DNA from: Acidobacteriota bacterium
GTDB taxonomy: Bacteria > Acidobacteriota > Terriglobia > Acidiferrales > UBA7541
Reading direction: 5' to 3'
Assembly: GCA_013287135.1 (NCBI GenBank)
Contig: JABDEK010000034.1
Location: 1 to 40,253 of the forward strand
Length of the DNA: 40,253 nucleotides
The translations under genes and the position numbers were made by a program. This document shows, piece after piece, positions 1-7,161 of the stretch; position 1 is the first letter of the stretch; every line of letters begins with the position of its first letter. The notes beneath the pieces were generated by a model that did not search any database, had not been told where the DNA came from, and saw only the letters and a program-made list of their open reading frames with translations.

Positions 1-81
1 TGTATCCTCCCAAGAACTGGGGAGTGCCATCACATCTTCGTCGCTTCCGGGCTTGAAACCGTTGTTAGCCAATGCGCTCAC
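1..81 (-). CDS. Partial hypothetical protein running off the left edge
   Basis: An open frame of 27 codons with no stop runs leftward out of the window from a GTG at 81-79. A purine-rich GGGGGAAG stretch that could serve as ribosome binding site lies just upstream, and the gene begins about 10 bases after the stop of the 90-codon gene on the same strand, so the two probably form an operon. The visible residues are acidic and Gly/Ser/Pro-containing and match no family I recognise. With so little sequence this could be a chance open frame. Confidence 0.4.
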   Translation of the reverse strand, partial: MSALANNGFKPGSDEDVMALPSSWEDT

Positions 82-91
82 GTCTTCCCCC

Positions 92-337
92 TTAGTTCAC
101 TACATAAACCGGATTGTCGTGCTCCACTGCTACGACCATGGATTTAAAGATATCGACGTCCCAGCTATCTGCGATTCGCAATCTCACAATCTCGTTTGTT
201 TCAGACATTAATCGCCCGCGCAGCGGAACTCGTAGGTTGCCCGCTACCACTCGAAGAACCACCGGTTGGCCCATCCAGGCTGCGTATCCACCTTCCATGA
301 TCTGCCCCCTCCAAGCTCTTCCCTCGTACAGCTGCAT
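92..337 (-). CDS. Small hypothetical protein, about 81 aa
   Basis: Small basic-to-neutral protein with no signal peptide or membrane segment. The middle (from about residue 20) alternates hydrophobic and charged residues in a beta-rich pattern (VVLRVVAGNLRVPLRGRL), followed by a segment ending in VVAVEHD. This resembles a small beta-barrel or PilZ/Hfq-like fold, but no diagnostic motif is present and I do not assign a family. The frame stays open to a TTG at 364. I prefer the ATG at 337 because the TTG has no ribosome binding site. It probably leads an operon with the partial gene downstream. The regular protein-like composition supports a real gene. Confidence 0.5.
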   Translation of the reverse strand: MQLYEGRAWRGQIMEGGYAAWMGQPVVLRVVAGNLRVPLRGRLMSETNEIVRLRIADSWDVDIFKSMVVAVEHDNPVYVVN

Positions 338-496
338 CTTCGTACAGGGCTGCGGAGTGGCCAATGGTACAGGGGGCTATAGATGGTAGGAGAAAAGTAC
401 TAGCCGGGGGAGGCCGCACCTGCGGGGTTTAATGTTATTGTGTTTAGAGGACTTGCTGCCCCGTTGGCCGCATAAGAGTTCCAAGAAAGAAGCTAA

Positions 497-1159
497 ATGA
501 TCGAATTCCTGAAGCAAATTCTAGCCCGCCTGTACGACATTGGCGGCCTGCTCGATTGGGGCGGGACGTTGATGGTCTGCGTCATCGTCTTCGTCGAAAC
601 CGGAATGTTCGTAGGCTTTTTTCTCCCGGGCGATTCCCTGCTGGTCACCGCCGGGGTGTTCGCCGGCGCGGGAAAGCTGCATTTGGCATGGCTGCTCTCG
701 TGCGTCACCCTTTGCGCGATAGCCGGCGATCAATTGGGCTACTTCATTGGACGGAAAGCGGGTCCAAGCTTGTTCCGCCGCGAGGATTCCAGATTCTTTA
801 AAAAGCGCCATCTTACCCAGGCTCACGAGTTCTACGAGCGCTACGGCGGCAAGACTATTATCCTGGCGCGGTTTATACCCATTATTCGGACTTTTTGTCC
901 GCCGGTGGCTGGCGCGGCAGGAATGAAGTATTCACGCTACCTTGTTTACGACATCGTCGGAGGAATTTGCTGGGTCTGGGGGATGATTCTACTTGGCTTC
1001 ACAATTGGGAAGTCGGATCCGCACATCGATAAGCATATCCACTATGTAATCGCCGCGGTTATCGTCGTTTCACTTCTTCCTGCCGCTTATCAGGGATGGA
1101 AGGCGCGCGGACGTAAAGACAGCAGTCCGCTCAATCCGGCGGAATCAGCGAAGGATTAA
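497..1159 (+). CDS. DedA family (SNARE-associated/VTT domain) inner-membrane protein
   Basis: 220-residue integral membrane protein of the DedA family, whose members work in undecaprenyl-phosphate or phospholipid flipping and envelope homeostasis. Visible family features are an acidic residue in the first re-entrant region (FVETG, E34), the PGDSLL motif with D46, a GDQLGYFIGR stretch near 77-86, and the arginine motif ARFIPIIRTF (R125 and R131 both conserved), followed by a Gly/Ala-rich helix. A final hydrophobic helix near 183-197 precedes a basic tail. The length is normal. A purine stretch (AAGAAAG) upstream of the ATG serves as ribosome binding site. It is transcribed alone, away from the unknown pair on its left. 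Which lipid it handles cannot be read from sequence. Confidence 0.9.
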   Translation: MIEFLKQILARLYDIGGLLDWGGTLMVCVIVFVETGMFVGFFLPGDSLLVTAGVFAGAGKLHLAWLLSCVTLCAIAGDQLGYFIGRKAGPSLFRREDSRFFKKRHLTQAHEFYERYGGKTIILARFIPIIRTFCPPVAGAAGMKYSRYLVYDIVGGICWVWGMILLGFTIGKSDPHIDKHIHYVIAAVIVVSLLPAAYQGWKARGRKDSSPLNPAESAKD

Positions 1160-1184
1160 TATTCGAAGCAATCTGACTAAATAG

Positions 1185-1880
1185 CTACTTGAGGAAAAGG
1201 CCTTCGCGCACTTGATCGCGCCCCACAAAGGTCTTCGACGAGCGGAACTTCCCGAAAATATCCAAAATTTCGCGGTTCTGAAAAATGCGAGCGTGAACGG
1301 ACAGTGTTGACGCCGGCAAAAGTTCAATCGTCTGCGGATCCGATATCCGATAGCGAGAGAATCGTTCGGGAGTGCGGCTGTGAAAGAGCGAAAGAACTGC
1401 GCCACCGGGTTGCAGAATCGTGTACAAGCGGTCCATTACTTTGGGCAGTAGCTGCGCATCCAGGTAGTCGAAAATATCCCATGCTAGAACGCCGTGGAAA
1501 TGTTCTGCAGGATACTCCAGCGCTGATTCAAGAAACTTATCCGCGAATATCGTCGGCGAAACTTCGGCCACTCCGTTTCCCACCGGGGCTGTTCGGAAAT
1601 TTTCCTCTTCTGCGACCAGAAATTCTTTCCAGGCCCTCAATAAATCTTCGGTAGAAACGCGGAATCCCTTCTCGATGAAGAAAGTTAGAGTGGCCTGCGA
1701 AACCTGACCAAGATCCAGAATCCGCCCTTGTTTCGAATCGCTGAGCAGCCACAAAAATTCCTTCAGACCGTTGGAGACGCGAACGTTTGCGGAAGAGGTC
1801 GCCACCGCCGATGGTCCAGGTTTAGCGCGCGCGTCAGACACCGGCGTCGCAATCAGACGAGGTTTGGCTTGCCAGCTCAT
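1185..1880 (-). CDS. Class I SAM-dependent methyltransferase-like protein with degenerate motif I
   Basis: 231-residue soluble protein with a methyltransferase-like (Rossmann) layout. A first strand ILDLGQ near 54-59 is followed by a helix and FRVSTEDLL at the motif II position. A central AWDIFDYLDA and a post-motif LQPGGAVLSLFHS (near 158-170) resemble motifs IV-VI. The Gly-rich SAM loop is poor: after DLG the sequence reads QVSQ rather than a second glycine pair, so SAM binding is doubtful. The first 40 residues are low-complexity Ala/Ser/Pro. The gene starts 6 bases after the bactofilin stop on the same strand, so the two are almost certainly co-transcribed. It may be an active methyltransferase or a structural derivative acting with the bactofilin scaffold. 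Confidence 0.7.
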   Translation of the reverse strand: MSWQAKPRLIATPVSDARAKPGPSAVATSSANVRVSNGLKEFLWLLSDSKQGRILDLGQVSQATLTFFIEKGFRVSTEDLLRAWKEFLVAEEENFRTAPVGNGVAEVSPTIFADKFLESALEYPAEHFHGVLAWDIFDYLDAQLLPKVMDRLYTILQPGGAVLSLFHSRTPERFSRYRISDPQTIELLPASTLSVHARIFQNREILDIFGKFRSSKTFVGRDQVREGLFLK

Positions 1881-1886
1881 TGTGGT

Positions 1887-2456
1887 TTACTCGTCCTTGC
1901 CACTTGCGGACATGGCTTTCGCTTTTCCAACTTCCACGCTGGTCTCGGCGCTGGAATCGAACTGCAAGCCACTGGCACGCACCATCTCCACTTTGCCTCG
2001 CAACCGTGCTCCGTCTTCAATCGCAATCCGAGGCGTCAGAACACTGCCTTGCACTCGGCTAGCTGCGCCAAGATACAAGCGTTCGCTGGATTTAAGGTTC
2101 CCTAGCACCGTTCCTTCGATCATAATCTCCCGCGCTTCGATGTCCGCCTGTACCCGACCATTCGGACCCACCGTCACCCGAGCATTGGGGAGCCGGACCT
2201 TTCCTTGCGCTTCACCATCGATGTATAGGTCCGTGGTCCCGGAAATCTCGCCACTGATTTTCAGCCCGGCTGCAATGGTGGTCACGATCGTAGAAGGAGG
2301 TGCCGCCGGATGTACCGGGGCGGAGTTCTGCGGCGTCGGCGGAGCCGCCGCTGTATCGGGCGTTTGCTGAGTGTTTGCCGCGGGTGCTGGTATTACTGGA
2401 CCCGAGGTATCGCTCGCCTGCGAAGACGGCTTGGCCTCGGCGGATTTATTCCACAT
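1887..2456 (-). CDS. Bactofilin (polymer-forming cytoskeletal protein)
   Basis: 189-residue bactofilin, a protein that polymerises without nucleotide into filaments and scaffolds cell-shape or envelope enzymes. The first ~55 residues are a Pro/Ala/Thr/Ser-rich disordered tail. Residues ~57-160 form the DUF583 right-handed beta-helix, with repeating short strands and turn glycines, including GEISGTTDLYIDGEAQGKV, VTVGPNGRVQADIEA, IMIEGTVLGNL and GSVLTPRIAIEDGARLRGKVEM. The tail after 165 is again disordered. The ATG is preceded by GGGGAG at good spacing, and a sigma70-like promoter lies upstream at 2520-2548. It leads a two-gene operon with the methyltransferase-like gene. Confidence 0.93.
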   Translation of the reverse strand: MWNKSAEAKPSSQASDTSGPVIPAPAANTQQTPDTAAAPPTPQNSAPVHPAAPPSTIVTTIAAGLKISGEISGTTDLYIDGEAQGKVRLPNARVTVGPNGRVQADIEAREIMIEGTVLGNLKSSERLYLGAASRVQGSVLTPRIAIEDGARLRGKVEMVRASGLQFDSSAETSVEVGKAKAMSASGKDE

Positions 2457-2519
2457 TAGATTTCTCCCCCAGAATACTTAGGATCTACGCCGGGCGGCCA
2501 GGGTCCCAAGCGATGTCCA

Positions 2520-2548
2520 ACTATAGTATAGAGGCGTCCCTGAGTAAA
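2520..2548 (-). promoter_or_regulatory. Candidate sigma70 promoter for bactofilin operon
   Basis: On the minus strand TTTACT (2548-2543) and TATAGT (2525-2520) are separated by exactly 17 bases. They match the consensus at 4/6 and 5/6 positions. The predicted transcript would start near 2513, about 57 bases before the bactofilin ATG. Confidence 0.45.
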
Positions 2549-2647
2549 TCGCGGCGTGGGGATAAGTGACGGTTTGGTACGGGCTCGCTGCTCACCCAGT
2601 CATGAACCTGATCTAACGGCTGCTCGGCCCCTTGTGCCCTCCCTCAC

Positions 2648-3298
2648 TCAAGAGGTCTGCACCTCGTTGTGACGCAACTCCCATAAACAGACGATGTACC
2701 CCGCCGTTTCATAAAGAAATCTCTTTAGTCCCGCGCGATTTTCCCACCAATTGCTCGGATCGTACTCAGAATCAGGCGCTGAAATCACGCGAAGCTCAGT
2801 GCCTTTTGGGAGCGTACGAGCGAAAACATAATCCGAGCGGCGAGTGTGGTAGTTCGAGGTCACCAGCAGGACTCTCTTCCAGCCGTGCAATGCAATTTCC
2901 TGTGCATCGGCGACCGCTTCTTCGCGCGTATTCGCCGCACGGTGCGCTAAGGGCACAATCGCATTTGCAGGCACTCCTTGCGCTTTTAAATCGTGCTCCA
3001 TTAGCTCGGCAATACCGGCGTAGGGACGCAGCAAGCGTCCACTGGCTAGAATGCGCGGCGCCATGCCAGATTTGAAAAGCTGCGCTGCGCGCGTTGCACG
3101 AGCCGCTTCGTAATTATCATCGCTGAGAATCACGATCACGTCTGAAACCTGCGGCGCTTCGTCCACCACCCAGAAATCTCCGGCAAAACGCAGAATTGGA
3201 TAGCGCGCCAGATAAATAACGGCCACAAACACGATCAAGAAAATCAGAAATAAAAGTCTTGAGAAAATTCCGCCGCGCTGGCCAGCTCGTTTTCTCAA
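2648..3298 (-). CDS. DUF218 / YdcF-family envelope protein
   Basis: About 216 residues from the chosen start. A basic N-terminus is followed by one membrane helix (LLFLIFLIVFVAVIYLA) and a DUF218 domain. The domain begins with SDVIVILSDDN, continues with ARATRAAQLFKSGMAPRILASG, then NTREEAVADA, and has the family's RVLLVTSNYHTRRSDYVF stretch. DUF218 proteins (YdcF, ElyC, SanA) act at the inner membrane in envelope biogenesis, with incompletely known biochemistry. The frame is open upstream into galT, but I place the start at the TTG at 3298 because GAAGGAG lies 8-9 bases before it and the galT stop is only 16 bases upstream. It is therefore the second gene of a galT-ydcF pair. Confidence 0.85.
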   Translation of the reverse strand: MRKRAGQRGGIFSRLLFLIFLIVFVAVIYLARYPILRFAGDFWVVDEAPQVSDVIVILSDDNYEAARATRAAQLFKSGMAPRILASGRLLRPYAGIAELMEHDLKAQGVPANAIVPLAHRAANTREEAVADAQEIALHGWKRVLLVTSNYHTRRSDYVFARTLPKGTELRVISAPDSEYDPSNWWENRAGLKRFLYETAGYIVCLWELRHNEVQTS

Positions 3299-3314
3299 AA
3301 GATTCGCTCCTTCA

Positions 3315-4295
3315 TCATTTGCCTGGGTCGATCTTGCGGAGCCTTTCCGCCGCTTCTTCGGGCAGCGTCCCATTAAAATAAATTTCCTTAATGCTATAAG
3401 ACTTGCTTCTCTGCTGTACGATCGGAAGAATTTCGATGTGCCAGTGGTAGTCGCCCGCAATCGTGCGCCAATATTCGCTTAATTCACCCTTGGTTTGCAG
3501 CGTATTGGGAGCAGTATGCATCACCATGTGATAGCTTTCCGAAAATTTCAGCAGTCTTCGCAGTGTCCTTCCCAACAGGTTGGCCAGGTTGCGGCGGTTT
3601 TCGCCCGCCTGAGGAAATTCGAATTGGTGGTTGTGAGTTTTCGGCATTAGCCACACTTCGTAGGGCACGCGAGATGCGTACGGACAAAACGCATAGTAGT
3701 CCCCGGCATTATCTACCACGCGCTTGGCTTGCCGAATTTCCTGCCGCAGAATGTCGCAGAAAACGCAGCGCTCGCGGTCGCGGTACCATTCGCGCGCGGC
3801 GCGCAATTCATACAGAATTCGACGCGGGACAAACGTTGTGGCCGTGATTTGCGAATGCGCGTGCGGCCACTCTTCTCCCGCTTGGCCGCCTTGATTCTTG
3901 AATACGGTGACGTATTTGAATCTGGCGTCTCGTTTTAAGTCCGCGATACGCAGCGCATAAGCTTCCAGCACGTGCTCGATTTCTTCGTCTCTCATCTGCG
4001 CCAGTTGCCGCGTGTGCTCCGGGGTCTCCACGATAATTTCGTGGGCGCCGGTTGCAGCCATGCGATCGTAGATTCCTTCGGCTTCGCGTCCCGGCTCGCC
4101 TTCAATTCGATAGAGCGGACGAAAATGCGGATATACGCGCACCTGCCACGGTCCCTGTGCAGGCAAATACAGAATCGTGCTTGCCTGCGTGTGGGTCGCG
4201 GGACAAAGCGGGCAAGGATCCGGGCGAACTTTCTCGCGTTCCGGATGGCCCGCTACAACCCAGCTTCGAGTGATGGGATCTTTTCGTAGTTCCAT
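3315..4295 (-). CDS. galT: Galactose-1-phosphate uridylyltransferase-like protein (GalT/HIT superfamily)
   Basis: 326-residue nucleotidyltransferase of the GalT branch of the HIT superfamily, which moves a nucleotidyl group between a sugar-1-phosphate and UDP-glucose (Leloir pathway) or, in some relatives, makes ADP-sugars. It opens with RKDPITRSWVVAG, typical of GalT. A Cys pair (C28, C31 in CPLC) could bind zinc, and a second pair (CVFC) lies near 177. The active-site segment reads EWPHAHSQI: H147 is the expected nucleotidylated His and Q149 the partner Gln, with Ala in place of the usual Pro between the two His. That HAHSQ form is also seen in GalT-like and ADP-glucose phosphorylase relatives, so the donor nucleotide is uncertain. 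galE and galK are not in the window. Confidence 0.82.
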   Translation of the reverse strand: MELRKDPITRSWVVAGHPEREKVRPDPCPLCPATHTQASTILYLPAQGPWQVRVYPHFRPLYRIEGEPGREAEGIYDRMAATGAHEIIVETPEHTRQLAQMRDEEIEHVLEAYALRIADLKRDARFKYVTVFKNQGGQAGEEWPHAHSQITATTFVPRRILYELRAAREWYRDRERCVFCDILRQEIRQAKRVVDNAGDYYAFCPYASRVPYEVWLMPKTHNHQFEFPQAGENRRNLANLLGRTLRRLLKFSESYHMVMHTAPNTLQTKGELSEYWRTIAGDYHWHIEILPIVQQRSKSYSIKEIYFNGTLPEEAAERLRKIDPGK

Positions 4296-4516
4296 TTTTC
4301 AACGTGACACAACTCAAGCAAAAAATTCGACGCGTCATCTTATTACAATGTCGCATGCTGACGCGCAAAACAAACAGCGTTGTCGCTCACTTGTAAATCA
4401 CTTCTGAGGATGGTCTTAACTCGTACGGACAAGAGCAGGTGATTCCGCGCCGGCCGTTACCAAGGAATTGTACTCAAACATAGGTTTCTGCGTCCTGAAA
4501 GAACGTCAGGCAGGAA

Positions 4517-5140
4517 CTACTCTTTGGAAAGTTTCTCGATCTTCTTCTTAACTTTTGCAGCGTCTGGCGCGTCTGGAAAAACTTGCAGGTATTCCTTGTA
4601 GTAATGCAGCGCCTCAGACTTATCACCTCTTTTCTCGTAAATCTCGGCGATTAGAAGACGGGGCTTCGCAAAATTGGGCCGCAAACGGATCGCGTCTTGA
4701 AATCGCCCGATGGCTGCGTCCATATCACCCTTGTGCATATAAAAAGTTCCCACATCGATGTCTTGAGCGGCGTGGAAGGGGTCCCATGCCGGATTATCTT
4801 CGGGCGGCAACACACCGGGTTTTGCGGCATTTGAAGGCGTCGGCTTCGCGCCCGAGCTTGGAGTCGTCGCAGGTTTCTCTGGCGTCGGCGCTGGCTGCGA
4901 GGCGGTCGGGTCGCCTGTCTGTTCTGGCTTCGCTGAGGAGGATTCACCCGGCCCCAGGGGCGGCGCTGCTGGTGGATGCGCCGAACCTGACTGATCAGCC
5001 GGCTGTGGCTTCTGTTGCGGTTGCGGATCCTGCCCCTGCTGAAAAGACCACGCCGGAGATCCGCACGCAGCTATCAGCAGCGCCAGTCTTAGCATCCAAT
5101 GAAGCATCGGCCTGCTTGAATTTGTTGCGTTTGCTATCAT
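4517..5140 (-). CDS. Secreted TPR-repeat protein with Pro-rich linker
   Basis: 207 residues. A hydrophobic N-terminal segment (residues ~14-32, MLRLALLIAACGSPAWS) is a signal peptide. Residues 34-115 are a Pro/Ala/Ser/Thr/Gln-rich low-complexity linker. The C-terminal ~90 residues hold two or more tetratricopeptide-type helices: DVGTFYMHKGDMDAAIGRFQ, then AKPRLLIAEIYEKRGDKSEALHYYKEYL, ending in a Lys-rich tail. Such proteins act as periplasmic protein-interaction scaffolds, but no partner can be named. The first ATG has no clear ribosome binding site. An in-frame ATG at 5107 with CAGG just before it would give a more standard signal peptide and may be the true start. It is divergent from uvrC. 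Confidence 0.75.
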   Translation of the reverse strand: MIANATNSSRPMLHWMLRLALLIAACGSPAWSFQQGQDPQPQQKPQPADQSGSAHPPAAPPLGPGESSSAKPEQTGDPTASQPAPTPEKPATTPSSGAKPTPSNAAKPGVLPPEDNPAWDPFHAAQDIDVGTFYMHKGDMDAAIGRFQDAIRLRPNFAKPRLLIAEIYEKRGDKSEALHYYKEYLQVFPDAPDAAKVKKKIEKLSKE

Positions 5141-5210
5141 TAAAGTTGTACAGCCGACGGCGACTCAAACCCGCCGGCCGCTCAGATCCCAGTAATATTG
5201 TAACGCATCG

Positions 5211-7085
5211 ATGGAACTCCGCGAAAAAGTCGCCAATTTGCCCATGCAGCCCGGAGTCTATCTATTCCGGGACGCCGCCGGAAACGTGCTGTATGTCGGA
5301 AAAGCCCAGTCCCTGCGCAACCGTGTGCGGTCGTACCTCCTGGATAAGAGCATACAAGACGCCAAAACCGGCTCCTTGATGCGCGAGGTTGTTGACGTCG
5401 ACTACATCGTCGTTGACAACGTGAAAGAAGCGCTGGCGCTGGAAAACAATCTTATCAAGCAGCACCAGCCGAAATTCAACATCCTTCTTCGCGACGACAA
5501 AACATATCCTTACATTCAATACACTGCCTTCGAAAAATATCCTCGGGTCTACGTCACTCGCCGCCTAAAAAAAGATGGCTCGATTTATTTCGGTCCGTAC
5601 TTCCCCGCCGGCCTGGCTTATCGCCTGGTCCACTTAATTCACAAACATTTCCTGGTTCCTTCCTGCACCGTGGACCTCACACGCAATCATCCGCGACCGT
5701 GTTTGCAGTATTACATTCATCGCTGCCTGGGTCCTTGCGTGAAGGGACTGGTCACCGATGAGCGATATGCCGAAGCAGCTCGCGATGTGCGCCTATTTCT
5801 GGAAGGCCGAGGCCGCGACCTCGCAAGCAGTGTGGAAGAACGCATGCGCATCGCGTCGGAACAAGAGCGCTACGAAGAGGCGGCTGGCTATCGCGACCTG
5901 CTGCGCACTCTCACGGAAATGGAAGAGCGCCAGAAAATTGCCGCGGCTTCCGGGGACGACACCGACGTCCTCGCCTGGTATGCCGAGCCTCCACAAGTTG
6001 CTGTAAATCTCTTCCACTTGCGAGGAGGACGCGTTGTGGACCGTCGCGATTTCTACTGGGAAGATCTAGAGGAGTTCGATCCCGCGGAATTTCTGCCGTC
6101 CCTACTGAAACAGCTTTATCTTGACGCCGCCTATCTGCCACGTTACATCAATACGCCCATGGCCTTTGAAGATTGCAAGTTGCTCGAGGAAGTCCTCACC
6201 GAGCGCGCCGGCCATCGCGTGGAAATTATTGCTCCCCAGCGAGGTCCAAAACACGCCTTCCTTGAACTGGTCGAGAGAAACGCCAAACAATCTTTCATCC
6301 AACGGTTCCGCGTTCTGAAGCCCAGCTCAAAAGCGATTATTGAAGCCGTGCAGTCCGCACTCAATCTCCCCACTCCCCCGCAACGAATCGAGTGCTTCGA
6401 CATTTCGCATATCCAAGGTTCCGATACCGTGGCGTCCATGGTCGTTTGGGAATCGGGCCGCATGAAAAAGTCCGATTACCGGAAATTCATCATTCGCGGC
6501 GAAGCCATGCGCGACTGCGATGAAAAATCCGAGGGCCGCCTTCGCGACGATTTCGCCAGCATGCAGGAAGCCGTTGAGCGCCGCTACCACCGTTTGCAAA
6601 ATGAAGGAAAGCCGCTGCCAAGCTTGATTTTGGTTGACGGAGGAATCGGCCAGCTCCACGCCGCCGCGAAAGCGCTGGAAAAACTTGCCATCATCAATCA
6701 ACCGCTAGCCAGCATCGCAAAGAAAGAAGAGATACTTTACGTCTTGGGAAGAGAGGATGAGCCGATCGTGCTCGAACGCCACTCGCCGGTCCTGCACTTG
6801 ATTCAGCAAATCCGCGACGAGACCCATCGCTTCGCCGTCACCTTCCACCGGCAGCGCCGTTCCAGCCGGCGGCTGCGCACATCGCTCACTGAGATTCCCG
6901 GCGTGGGCGAAAAGACGGCGCGGAAACTCCTTCGCCGCTTCGGCAGCGTCGCCCGTTTGAAACAGCTCACCGTAGGCGAACTCGCTTCCGAACTGCCGCG
7001 TTCGCGCGCCGAACATATTTACGCCGCGCTGCGTGCAGCCGATGCCCCGGTGGCAAACCGGCCAGCTCCGGAATCGCAAATCTAA
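5211..7085 (+). CDS. uvrC: Excinuclease ABC subunit C (UvrC)
   Basis: 624-residue nuclease subunit of UvrABC nucleotide-excision repair. It makes both the 3' and 5' incisions around a lesion loaded by UvrA-UvrB. Domains in order: the GIY-YIG nuclease (residues ~13-95, PGVYLFRDAAGNVLYVGKA), a Cys-containing linker (CLQYYIHRCLGPC), the UvrB-interacting UVR motif (~208-240, ERMRIASEQERYEEAAGYRD), the RNase H-like 5'-incision domain starting at IECFDISHIQG, and tandem helix-hairpin-helix motifs near the C-terminus (LTEIPGVGEKTARKLLRRFG). The length matches the family. It stands alone, divergent from the TPR gene and convergent with the beta-glucosidase gene. Confidence 0.97.
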   Translation: MELREKVANLPMQPGVYLFRDAAGNVLYVGKAQSLRNRVRSYLLDKSIQDAKTGSLMREVVDVDYIVVDNVKEALALENNLIKQHQPKFNILLRDDKTYPYIQYTAFEKYPRVYVTRRLKKDGSIYFGPYFPAGLAYRLVHLIHKHFLVPSCTVDLTRNHPRPCLQYYIHRCLGPCVKGLVTDERYAEAARDVRLFLEGRGRDLASSVEERMRIASEQERYEEAAGYRDLLRTLTEMEERQKIAAASGDDTDVLAWYAEPPQVAVNLFHLRGGRVVDRRDFYWEDLEEFDPAEFLPSLLKQLYLDAAYLPRYINTPMAFEDCKLLEEVLTERAGHRVEIIAPQRGPKHAFLELVERNAKQSFIQRFRVLKPSSKAIIEAVQSALNLPTPPQRIECFDISHIQGSDTVASMVVWESGRMKKSDYRKFIIRGEAMRDCDEKSEGRLRDDFASMQEAVERRYHRLQNEGKPLPSLILVDGGIGQLHAAAKALEKLAIINQPLASIAKKEEILYVLGREDEPIVLERHSPVLHLIQQIRDETHRFAVTFHRQRRSSRRLRTSLTEIPGVGEKTARKLLRRFGSVARLKQLTVGELASELPRSRAEHIYAALRAADAPVANRPAPESQI

Positions 7086-7161
7086 TTTCGCGGAATCGTC
7101 TCCTAGCTGCAGGTCTGATCTCTTGGTGAAATTTGGTTTGCTTTGATTCGGATGAGACGCA

